A stretch of DNA of 64,000 bases from Ciona savignyi (lineage: Eukaryota > Chordata > Ascidiacea > Phlebobranchia > Cionidae): the NCBI GenBank assembly GCA_000149265.1, contig CH003308.1, forward strand, positions 146,060-210,059, in the 5' to 3' direction. The notes below the pieces were generated by a model that made no database searches, was not told the origin of the DNA, and saw only the letters and a program-made list of their open reading frames with translations. Position numbers and translations under genes: made by a program. This document shows positions 25,701-37,287 of this stretch, piece after piece. Each line of letters opens with the position of its first letter. The first letter of the stretch is position 1.

Positions 25701-28700
25701 TCAGAGTTAGTGACGCAAGCTGAATCTCACAACAAGGAAGTGACATCATTACTCCGAGAGCACGAAGCAGAAACGGCAAAATTATTAAAAGAGCAAGAGG
25801 AAAAGTGGCAGGAAAAAATGAGGTAATCTGTCAGTGTTATTAGTTTAAGGGAATGGTACAAGAGCTAGTTAGTAAAAAGCAGTGTATAAACTTTTTATTT
25901 TCATTCCATACTTCTTTCAATTCATGATAAAAAAACAAAAAAAACATATTTATTCCCAGGGATAAGAAAACACAGTTGACATTCTAAACAACATCGGCAA
26001 TTGGCAGATTATAATCTGTTTACCAGACCTTTTGCAAGACATAGTAGATTCTTTTTTTCAATCTATACCTATTACACTACTGGGTTAGGCAACCTCCACT
26101 AAGTGCAATGATAAACACTGGTCTACTCCTTTGATATGGTACACTGAAGCCAAACTATTTTTACACATAACTTGTCCTGAATGCTTGATATATTTTGAAT
26201 GACAAAGGGTAGCGACCTTTGCAAGTATATCGACATATCTGCTACCAAATAGTAGGCCACACAAATCACATTTTTTGCTTGCTGGTGTTGCATCTTGATT
26301 TACCTTCTAAATCTATTTACTTTCCATATTATAGAATTATAGATTGTTACAGTGAGGTTTATTCCTTAACAAATTTAATACAACCATTCAGCTCAGTATA
26401 AAATAATGTAATTTACACTTGAATTTCAACACCACCAGATTAAAGCTGGTGTCGTTGGAGTCAGAGTTAAACAACCAGTTCTTGAATGAGAAGCAAGCTG
26501 CTCTAAATGATCTTGAAGAGCACAAACTCCGGGAAATGGAGGCCGCCAGATCTGGTTGGGAGCATCAGATCCGACAACTGTCTAGCCAGGTGTTGTTGGT
26601 GTTATTGTGGAACAAAATATTTTGAACTAAATTTTTAATCACAAATAAAATAAAGATTCTTTATTACACAATGTTGTCTGTAATAAAAGTTTCACCTTTT
26701 TCCAAACCAAATAGCAGAGACATGTGTTTCATAGCACATGATGTTATAAATTGTCTGAGGCCAAAATGTGAATGGAGAGAAACTATCAATTACTCTACAA
26801 TATCCTTTTGTAAGAGCCAATGCAGAGGTGGCGATATATATGTCTCTAAAAATGCATTTTCTGGTCTACCTATTGTTTACTTATGTATTAATGTTAAATA
26901 GCATGATCTCTATGACAGATAATGGAGTTGCGGCAATCACTGGAGACCGAGCGTCATGATTTCGAGCGCAAATTGATGGAGGGTCAGTCAAGTATGTCGG
27001 ATATAGAACGACGATTACGAAATGAGACACAAGACATCGTTACAGAGTATTCCAACAAGGTGAAGTGCAAATACAGCAAATTGAAATCTTAAAATGAATA
27101 GCTAGTCGTCCAAGTGGTAATTGCTGTGTCGGAGTTTTCCTGTCATATTCTGAATGCCTTGTTTAGAGACAAAGATTTGTTATGAAAGTGATGGAACCTT
27201 AAATATGTCTTCCCATTGCTCTTTACCTTAAAGTCCTTCATATCCATCAATCTTATCCACAATTCACACTTAAACTATGTACAGATTATTCATATGGAGG
27301 AAACCCACAAAATGGCGCTAGATGCAAGTAATCTACGCAAGGAAGAAGAACTAAGAAGTCTAGAAAATCAACTTAATTCAAAGTTTCGGTAATAGTAGTT
27401 TTAAATACCATACTTTTAATCATCATACACTTAAGGTAATGTGATTAAGGCTCTGTCTAACTATTTTTGTTTGATAAAACCTTATCTTTAATGCCGGTAA
27501 ATATTTTCTTTGCTCTCTATGATCAAGACCAATACCTGGGTTGGAAGTTAGTTGTCCTCATGATACAAATCAACCTGACTAAACATCAACGAATGTTGTT
27601 TGCAGGGAGGACTCGCATTCGCGCATGAGGGCGCATCAGATTGCGATCGAAGCGGTCAAGGAGAAAATGAAGCAAGAAGCAAATGAAGAGATGGAAAGAC
27701 GAGAAGCGGAAGTTGAGAGGGATATGGGTGGGTCACGTGGCACTACATGTTGGCAGAATTAACTCGTCATTGTCCAACTTAAGACGTCGCATTATATTGC
27801 CACTAATCATTTATTCATCATGCAAATTTACTACATGATTAATCCACATTTCTTGTTACTGGGTTAGGAATAATCATATATCAAGATAAATTGGATGAGC
27901 TTGGTGAAGGGTTGCATTTTCTGTTTTACACCCTTGAAAATTTATTTTTTCTTTTCTCTACATACAGACAACAAGATAGAAATATTATAGAATTAATTAT
28001 CCATGATTTATCAAATAGTAATGTTTCCGATTCAAGTATTCGGTTATAAAGGTTAAGATTTGCATTCGAATATTCGACATTTCACTTCAGAGCATAATGC
28101 AGCGTTTCTCAAACTACGGGTCACGACCCACCGGTGGGTCTTGGTGGGTCGTGAAAACTTATAGAAATCTCTGATTAACTATGCTGGCTATTTCCTATAC
28201 AAAAATCAAGGGGAAATTATCGTAATTGTGACATCACACATAGTATAAGCAAATTTTTCGTTTATATCACCGTGTCCGGGTGGTGTCCGCGTGAGCGTAA
28301 AATATTTGCCTGGTTTACATAATTCTAGAGGTGTGTTCCTTTGCAACGATAGCGTAACTAGAAACCAAAGTTAAAAACAAAGCCCGAATAATACTTTTAA
28401 ATATGTTTCAGAAATACTAGAGAAAGTATTATATTATTCTAGCTTTGTATTTTCTAGATCTCAATTTGTGATTCACCATCCCACAGTTGATTAAACAACA
28501 ATGAATATTACTTTGCAGCAATTTATAAATTAACATTGCACACTTTATGATTCTCCAGATGAAATCCGCAGTGAATTGATGCATCAACATGCTTCGGCTC
28601 TTGATGATGCCAATCGTCAACATGAAAACCAACTCGCTGTTGTAAAATCCGAGATCGACACGATCCAACGCACCTTGGCCAGGAACGAAGAAGTCTACAA

Positions 28701-31700
28701 TAAATCAGTGAGTTCAACAACGTTCATCCATCAGTATTCTAATAAATGACATCCATTCCACAAACTCTGATGCTGTTTTTCATTAAAAACTACACAGTAA
28801 CAACATTTTATAAATTTTATAGTTTATGGCTATGAAACATCACAGTAATTAGTTTAGTTTAGTTTATTTTTGTTTCCACGATGAAAACATGAAGCGGGAC
28901 TATCGGTAAAAAGGAATAGACTATTAAAATTCTGTATAATTTGACGTGGCCGCTAAACCCAAATAAAAAAAATAAAAATTAAAAAAAAATAATTAATTAA
29001 TTGTTTATAAAATTTAGTTATCAGTATATATCATTGTAGCCATAGTTCTATATAACCCCTCAGACTAACATAGCTACATCTTCATTATAACTGCTTGTAC
29101 CTACTCTTCCAGCTAAATGAACTGGAAACTGACTTAAAATTCTCGCGATCTGAATTAAGCGATCTTCGAAATAAAGTCACCGAACAAGACGAAATGCTTT
29201 CAACCCTGAACAAGGAAATTGAATCAAAAGGTGGAAAGATTTTTAAATCAGATTACTTTGAGCTGACATCTAGACACGATAACAAATTATCCATGAAAAA
29301 AATTGTTGTCGGTTTTTTTTTCAATGATTGTTTCAGAACCAGTCAATGTATAACTCTACATGCCTAATGTAGCCTATTGAACACTAGACCCTTGAATTGC
29401 AGAAGCAACTTCATTATGAATGAAAAAGTTGTTAACTTGAATTTTGGGTTACCAATTAAGTCTATTGTATTTCAAAAATGTATATAAACTTTGCTGGGGA
29501 TTGAACCCACAACCTTTTGGTCACAATCACACTAAATCGTTTTAGCCTGTTTTATGTTTAAGGCCTTTTTTGGTAAAACAAGTAAAAAATTTGCAAAATT
29601 GAAAGTTTGATTTTCCAGGCCAGGAGGTCCTCCGGATTAGGAGTGAAGCGAACATGGAGTTGCGGAGGAGGGAAGAAGAACTGATGAGGCGGTTCCAGCA
29701 CGAGCAGGATAACTTCCAAGCAGAGAGCATCCGGAATAAACAGATCATGGTCAACGATTTCAACCGAGCGACTGAGGCATTGAAGGACAGACTGGCTTAT
29801 CTTACTATTTCGTGAGTTCTTGATAGATCTGTGTGGAAATCAGTGCGGTTGGGCAAGCCGAAATTCCAGTTTCAGGATAATATTAATCTACAATCAGCAT
29901 TCTTTTTTTGTTTATTGTCTTATACAACAAAGAACGAAATATACTTTAAATTAATATTGTTTGTATTACAGTTTTGTAATACAGTATATGAGACTATAGG
30001 TTGGAAAATTTTTTGCAAGTCTTGCTGAATCGATTTCTGTTTAAATTGTTTTTTCACCTTACAAATTTCCCACTTTTTAGCATCAGTTGTTTATTAAGAA
30101 AGGCATTGTTGCCTTATTCTTGTGAACTCAAATTGGTCGATTCATATTACTAACAAATACGTAAATGACTAATATTCGTTGTGGTAAGTTGAGATTTTCC
30201 TGTGTTTTTCAATACACTATCCATCAACCTATAAAAATAAATCACAATGTGTATTTGGGAATAAAAATCACAAGTTTAAAATAATTTCTCTTAGTATGAT
30301 AGAAGCACCATTCCATATCACAATGTGCATCATTATGACATCACAGTCTGCGAGAATCGGAGGAGAAATATGAGAGGAGGGAGAGTCGTCCTGAGGATGT
30401 GGATTCGATCAACCAACTGAAAGATATGGTGAGGGAGCGAGAGGGACAGCTGCAGAAGTTACTGGTATGTTTAACACCTTATGTGATTTAATAAAAAAAC
30501 CAATACACACTACAATCTTGTTCAGCACACCCATTGTGAAGTTCAGGATACCATGGGTGTAAATTACACCCCTTGTATTCCAATTTGCACACATTCTTTG
30601 AACTAAATTATGCTTAATATGATTTTTAAAATAAAAATCTATTAATGTTTACCTGCTTATATTAACACATAACCCATAAACTATGTTTCCAACCTTGTGT
30701 AATTCAACAAGTTAACACCATGTTCAAATGCCAAAATTATTGGAAGATAATTCCCAAATTGAGTTTGATTCTCCACCTCTTTCGAGTAATGAGATCCTCC
30801 CATATAAAGTTGTTGTTGTGAATAGTGGAAGCTAAGATTGTGTGCAGTAAATATTGCAGTGGTTTTTTAAGTCAAGATTTGATCAAATGATTGACAATGT
30901 GTAATTTTCTACACTGCTTGTTTACGAGTAGTCGGGTTTATTAAAAAAACGTTTGGAAATTTAAATATTTTAAGTATGTTTTAAGAAGAACATGCATAAT
31001 TATAAAGAGCTAAAACAGATATTTTTATTCAAACCAACTCTTTCATTTTCTGTTGATTTTGTTCCAATCCTAGCAATTTTAATCTTCAATTTCACATTAA
31101 AATAACTTTGTTTATAAATTTACAAACGAAAGTAATGTTGTAAATTCCCATTTTTGTCATAATACTACCATTGATATTGCTATTCGGAGTCCTGTTATGC
31201 TATGTGTGGTGTAGCAGGCGCCACCGTTAAGAGACAAAACAAGATTCATGCGGATGTGGTGTTGTGTGAACTTAAACTGACTCTTGCTAAGATTTCTGCA
31301 AGATGAACCACCAGATCATGCCACCATGGTTAACAATCTGATGTTTAGGATGATAAGAAGTTCTACCAGATGGAACTGGTGAACCGTGAGACCAATTTCA
31401 ACAAGGTGTTCAGTGCTGCTCCAAATGTGGGTGTGCTTAACCCAAGAGTCAAGGTAATTTTATTGTGATAACCCAAGCGCCAAGGTTAAAAACCAGTAGT
31501 TGATATATATTATTTTAATGTAACCTTTTTACAATTTGATCATCTTGAAACAGAAAAACAAAGGAGTCAAAAACTCTACACCTCAGAGATTCTCATCTTC
31601 TTTTGTCAGCGTGCCCAATTTAAACTCAATTGAACCAGCTATGATTGGTTCAAACCGGTTGGAACCGCTGAGATCTGGTTCATCTTCCCCAGGAAGCTAT

Positions 31701-33198
31701 ACATCCAACAAACACTTGCAGCCCACACCCCCGCCACACCCCAAGAAGTTCATGAGGTGAGGTATTTGGGCTTCAACAAAACTTTTCACAGCTTCAAAAT
31801 ATTTACGTATAAACTACCACCCTCCTAGTTTAAGGTCGTTTAACATTTAACCACTGTTTTTGTATCATTTTAAATTAAGGTCTAGTTTTGTCAAAAACTT
31901 TTAAAATTTAAACTCAAAAAATCAAATTAATATATATTGCTTGACATTCCACTGTTATATATTTTTCAACAACATTTTTCTTTAAGTATTTTTTCAGAAT
32001 TTATTTTGTAAAATTTTTAAGCTAGTTTCCGTGCCTCATGTATTTTGCCTGTTTCTTTTGCACTGTGATTGTAAACTCTGTGCCTTCTTTCTATTTCATC
32101 AGAGCTATAATAAATTTCATAACATACAATTGCATGGTGTTTGAACATTAACAAATGATCCAAAAATCGTGGAAGTCAACTAACTTAAAAACTTGTGAAA
32201 ATGTTTTAAACTTCATTATGAATGAATAGTCTTGCACCACTCAGACAACTACTGTTCAGAATAAAAAAAACACTAGTACAGTTACATGTCAATGCAATTG
32301 GTGATCTAATAAAGGTATGTCCGGTTATTTACAAAGATAGAAAATATATCCGGCTGTTGTGAAACCGTGGATATTGGGACATGCGTATTTTTATCCCTAC
32401 TGGTGGGTGAACGCAATAGGCGTTATAGCATTACTAATTAATTGAATCGATTCGTGTAACATCAGTTATCTAATACGAAGTTGAACATGATATTGGGCAG
32501 ACGTTGGGAGCTTTTCATGTTTGCGACATCAACTACATTCTTTAATCAATTAAATCCTTCATTCCTTTTAACGGCATGCTGTATAAACCTGAGGCATGAA
32601 TAGTTGTTCATGCATGCGGCATATTGAGTCGGTTGCACTGTGCTGCCATCATTCTTACCAAGCATACAGTATTAGAAGATAATGCTCTACCCAAAACCAA
32701 CGACTCTAATTCTTGCACGTTAAACTTTAAACGTGATGTCAACAGTCACGTTCGTATGATCTTCCACACAGCCGTATTTGACTAGTTTACGTAGGTTGGT
32801 CAACATAAGGGTCATTATACAGAATAACGGAGGATAATGGCGGTGAACATCATCACCAACCATTCACCGTGTTTTCAAATTCACTTGCCGAGGAAACCCC
32901 TGTTGCGTGTTTCGACGCTCATTTTGATGACGTCATCAAACCCGAACGGAATCTTCGTAATGATGACGTCGTTAGCAGCAGTCCAATCAACATTCCCAGT
33001 AAAACTGTTCGGTGGAGATCGGAGTTAGATGTTTCAGAGATATGTCATGATGATGTCACCGTGCGCAGCAGTGGCGTTAGAGAGGTGACATCGCCCTATG
33101 GATCGTTGCCCGATCGCTACTCGAAGAAACCCGAAGAGAAATCGAAGCACAGAACGATATCGTCGTTTATGCATGCGATGCGGTCCAAGAAGAAGTGA
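19706..33198 (+). CDS. FAM184A: FAM184-family coiled-coil protein
   Basis: Long coiled-coil protein; the molecular function of the family is not well known. Coding exons: 19706-19855, 20275-20432, 20803-21500, 21807-21942, 23695-23876, 24217-24393, 24570-24722, 25128-25288, 25700-25822, 26439-26589, 26919-27059, 27285-27388, 27606-27727, 28559-28707, 29113-29230, 29619-29811, 30347-30464, 31349-31453, 31554-31756, 32823-33198 (TGA). Every junction is GT-AG and phases agree. The total is 3718 nt, a multiple of three only after allowing one extra base in exon 3 (near 20920). The protein would be about 1238 residues against about 1140 for human FAM184A. Diagnostic blocks: MSWQYY and HLKMSKKIAQLTKVIYSLNT at the N-terminus, and ELVNRETNFNKVF followed by FVSVPNL near the C-terminus. 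The last exon, which reads ITEDNGGEHHHQPF onward, joins in phase but has no clear vertebrate match. Confidence 0.93.
22015..23332. mobile_element. Non-autonomous hAT-like DNA transposon in FAM184 intron 4
   Basis: This is a 1318-bp element with ends TAGGGATGCACAATATA and TATATTGTGCATCCCTA, a perfect 17-bp inverted repeat. It is flanked by GGTTTATG (22007-22014) and GGTGTATG (23333-23340), an 8-bp target duplication with one mismatch. The duplication length and the A/G-rich tip fit the hAT superfamily. No transposase frame is present, so it depended on an enzyme encoded elsewhere. Confidence 0.88.
28100..28155 (+). mobile_element. Left end of a hAT-type element (fragment)
   Basis: CAGCGTTTCTCAAAC followed by GGGTCACGACCCACCGGTGGG resembles the classical hAT terminus CAGnGnTTCTCAAAC with a GGTC/GACC palindrome just inside. 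I could not find the matching inverted right end, so it is truncated or decayed. It lies in the FAM184 intron after exon 13. Confidence 0.5.
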
Positions 33199-36100
33199 AC
33201 ATACGAATCAAGTTTGTACTGTTCGTTACGAGCCAACTGCTTGTACTCAGTTGATTTGTATAGATTGCATGACCATTAATGCAGGCTATCACCGCACTCC
33301 CAAGTCTAACAGAATGGTGTTTTCTAACAAATGTTTTGACACTTACTATTGTTGCCAATGTTCCTCACCGAGTCAGAGATTACTTTACTTCGTACCTGTA
33401 CCGGTAAACAAATGATGTTTAACCGCTCTTTACAATGGAGATAGGTCATATAGACCAACTGACTAATATTTATTCTGTAATTACATTGTTTAAGTTCCGC
33501 TTTTGATAACTATCCAGAAAGGGATCATGGAAAATTAGAATGCAAATTCGAATATCGTATTTATTTATACCGCTTTAATTTCAACATATGCCTATTTTTT
33601 ATCAATTTTTTTTATTTAAATCTTCTTACCACAAATGATTAATTAAATGTAATCTTAATATTGCTTAAAGTAAATCAAAATGGTTTATTCAATGTTGACT
33701 TACGTGCGTCTATAACGATTTGTTTTTTAGACTTACATCAGTAATAACTTCTGCCAGTAGCCGTTTTACCAAAAATAAAGTTTAATATAAAGTACAATTG
33801 CAACCAAGTAACAGTTTTTTTACAACATCGCGTTCGTGAAGGTAGGGTGGAATTAAAACACCCTACAACCTGAACCATGCACCCGGCCTCTGCCAGATCA
33901 AGTCAATTTTTATTTCCGTAGGAAGTTAGTCGTCATTTGTAATCTCGCCATGACGCGATTCGACAAACGTGCAATCTTCTGCTGTATGTTTCGACATGCT
34001 TGGGGTTATATAGAGTTATAGAGGAATTCCGATCCAAATCAATAATGATGAATGGTGATAACAATGTTTGCGGTTATCAGTCACACCGCTGTAGCTTTCA
34101 ACTACGATGTTCAAAGTTACGATAACTCAATTTAGTTTCAAATCATAGTTGATGTTTGTGAACGTACCTTTTTGAAATTCCTACCCGAGATAGAAAGATA
34201 TATATATATATATACATGTATTACGTCAGCAGCAACAACGTGATAACCTTCGTGTCTGTTTTAATTATCTTACCTCACGTTTCGCCGATTTTTAAAGCGC
34301 CTCTTGGGGCTAAACTAATATAATTTGGTGCCCTACCATGTAGGCAATAAACAATCGATTGGCCTAAATACACGCGTGGTTGCAACAAAATTGTGCCGTG
34401 GAAATCGTTTTGAGAGCTAATATTTTAATAAGTGACTTGACCCAGCCAAGTTTATGTCGTGAACGCGTAAATCTAAATTGATGCGACTGAAAAAAAGGTT
34501 CAATTTGGCGGAAGAAAATCTCTTTTCCGGATTACCGCATTTCCTTGAGATCTTTAAACATAATTTTTGCTTCAATTAAAGCAAATCTGCTCTTCCGCCA
34601 CGGAGATATTGATGTTTATAAAACTTTGGTAATCTTGAAGAAATATGCGTATCGGTAATGCAAATTCTCTTATCATAGCGGAAATCAGTTTTATTTGGGC
34701 ACACGGGTAGTACAGTACCTAAAAAATGTTTTACCACAACTATCGTAATTCGCCTGGACTTCCTTCGTTTCGCTGCAATAGTTTTTATTCGGGAAAGTTT
34801 TATAAGAAAAAAATATTTCTTCTAATGGAACTTGCTCACATTTCCAATGTTCAAAATATTTAACAAACCGCTGTTTCTTTATGTGACCTTAATACAAAAA
34901 GTTCAGTTTAAATTATTAATTTGACGGTTTAGGCTATACGCTTTAGCTAAAATGAACTATTTCTATCTCCAACTGTTGACATCGTGTTTTAGTTTTTGAA
35001 ACAACTAAATGTGCTAATGAACTGTATTAAATCAATTAATTTATATATTTACGAATACCTTTTGGGATATATTTCGATAGCATCAATATGATCGGCTGGA
35101 GATATCCCGAGTAAAGTTACAACTAACAATGTGATACCCGATCCACCAGGACAATTTATTGGGAAAAACAATGTTTTACTCCTTGTATTACAGGCATCCA
35201 AACGCCCAGTGCTGCGATGATGAATAATGAGCGCTTGTATTACAATTTGTCGTTATTGTTTGGTCATTACGAACTTACATACCGAAAAACACTACTCAAG
35301 TACCATATATATACCAGCTACCAGTATTCGCAGCGTACATTTGTCCTCAGTTATTTTTGCGGAGTCCAATATTGGCGACCAAACAAAAATTATTCAATTT
35401 CACAGCGAATTAAACTTCACACAGCTGTCGTCAATCACGCGGTATATGGAAACTCCAAGAAAACTTCGCGCAATAATGTATAGGTAAATGAACTATTTAA
35501 AAATTAGCCTATGTTTAAAAAGACTTCGTTTAGATAGGATAGGATAGGATATTCATCTTTATCCCCGTGAATGGGAAAACCAAGGGGGTCACACGGGCAA
35601 TCGTCAGATCACCTCGCGCCCATCGTCGGGTTACCGGAGCTATTGCAGTATGTTGTATATGATAGACACGTTCCTTCAATTTGGTAGAACCCATTTTCCG
35701 CTGGGTTAAGGCAATGTCCGTAAAGTGCCTTGCCCAAGGACACAGCCGACTAGCTAGCGGCCAGTTTCGCACCTGCAACCTTTCGATTGAAAGGCGATGC
35801 ACTTAACCGATAGACTAACGGGCCGGACAAAAGATTTATATCGTGTATCCAGGAACATCGAATACAAGTTAATCTTAAACGCATACAAGCCATTTTATAA
35901 TACATGGTTTATTGTGGATTTTATAATGCATTGAAATAGAGGAATATTACCTTTGTTATAAGAAAAAACGTGAAATATTTTTTCCCTGAACCTAATGTGT
36001 TTATAGATGTTCTAATAACTTTTATTTGACGCATTTTCTCTTTCCCTGTTATTTATTTCAATTTCAATATATTTGATGCTCTGTTAAAAGAACAAAGAAG

Positions 36101-37287
36101 TAGAGAACACTTCGCAAGGTTGACGATTCTAATACAATACGATGGGTGCATTTTTGCAAAATGTTTAGTTTTTTCCAAAGAATCACATGTTATTAGTATT
36201 CGGTTACTAATATGTTGGCGTGACAATGAGAATATTGTGACGTTATACTAGTTCTACGTGCGTCATTGGTCTTGAAGTCCGATCGCTCTAATTATAACAC
36301 AGTAACTGAGTTAAGTGTTTGCTCGGTTAAAAATACTTCCACCAGCAGATGTACACTGCTTCACAACGGAAGGAGACTCCATGTACATGCTAAGCGCAGT
36401 TGTTCGTAATAATGTGTAATTAATTCTGTGTCCAAAACAGATTTAACAAATTGTTCGTGGCCTTAGTGACGGCAACCACCCAAACTTGGACATCGAATTG
36501 GCGATTATGACGTACGTAAACGACTGGAATATGTTTTGCCTTTCGCGGGGTCGTGTGGCGTTTATTTATGAGCGCCCGCTTTGTTTCTACCGCGTTATCT
36601 GATTTTTATGTCACAATAACCCGCCTCAGGAGCGCAAGAGTGGCTGCGGTAGGTTTTCGGAGTTATATTCTCTTCATATAGCCCCGAAAGGTTGACATTT
36701 ATATTGAATTCCACGCAGGTCATTGTTAACCCCTTATCACTACAGTACCCGAGTTTTAACTTGCAGCCAATATATCGTTGCTCGCCTATGTGTCCCCTTA
36801 GGCTAGTTTTAAACAATTGTTAGAGACAATGCAATAAAACACATTAAAGCTACGATATACTTTAAGCCTTAATTAAGGGTCCGCTTTAACGGGTAATTTG
36901 TTTATCAACCTTCAATTCCAAATGTACGGCGCAGTAAAAGATGTCAACACTTAAACACAATAGCATTAGCCTAAGATTGAAAGCTTCCAATTGCTGTAAG
37001 CTTAAGGTCATTAACCAGACAAGCTTACATTCTAGTTACAGAGTATCACGCCGCATTACTAACTCCATTCTTGACTAGCTAATCCCGTGTTTTCATATCA
37101 AAGAGTAGCGACCTGAGCTGGGATTTGATGAACTTTATTTTATGCGAGTAGCAAATCGCACAAATACAGAGTAAAAACTTAATTCACAAAAGGCTTATTA
37201 TGTCTTTAAAAATAATCGACAAACAGTAAAGCAGGTGGAATGCAAAACGTAAAAAGCAAAATAAATTAATAAAAATGAACAAAACAC
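33199..37287. other. Intergenic region between FAM184 and TIMP
   Basis: The first part is probably the FAM184 3' untranslated region; an AATAAAG at about 33774 is a candidate poly(A) signal. A SINE lies at 35533-35827 and an (AT)n run near 34200. The several short open frames (35217, 36595) show no recognisable domain or splice structure. Confidence 0.55.
35533..35827 (-). repeat. tRNA-derived SINE (copy B), near full length
   Basis: The left end is a run of AGGAT units (the TATCC tail on the minus strand). The right end is the tRNA-like head ending GGCCGGA. The order is the same as copy A at 57070, with high similarity throughout. Confidence 0.9.

Noticed and set aside
33098-33415. Plus-strand frame with several CxxC pairs (IDCMTINAGYH, YCCQC)
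   Set aside because: It overlaps the end of FAM184 in another frame and extends into the 3' UTR; cysteine spacing fits no zinc-binding family I recognise.
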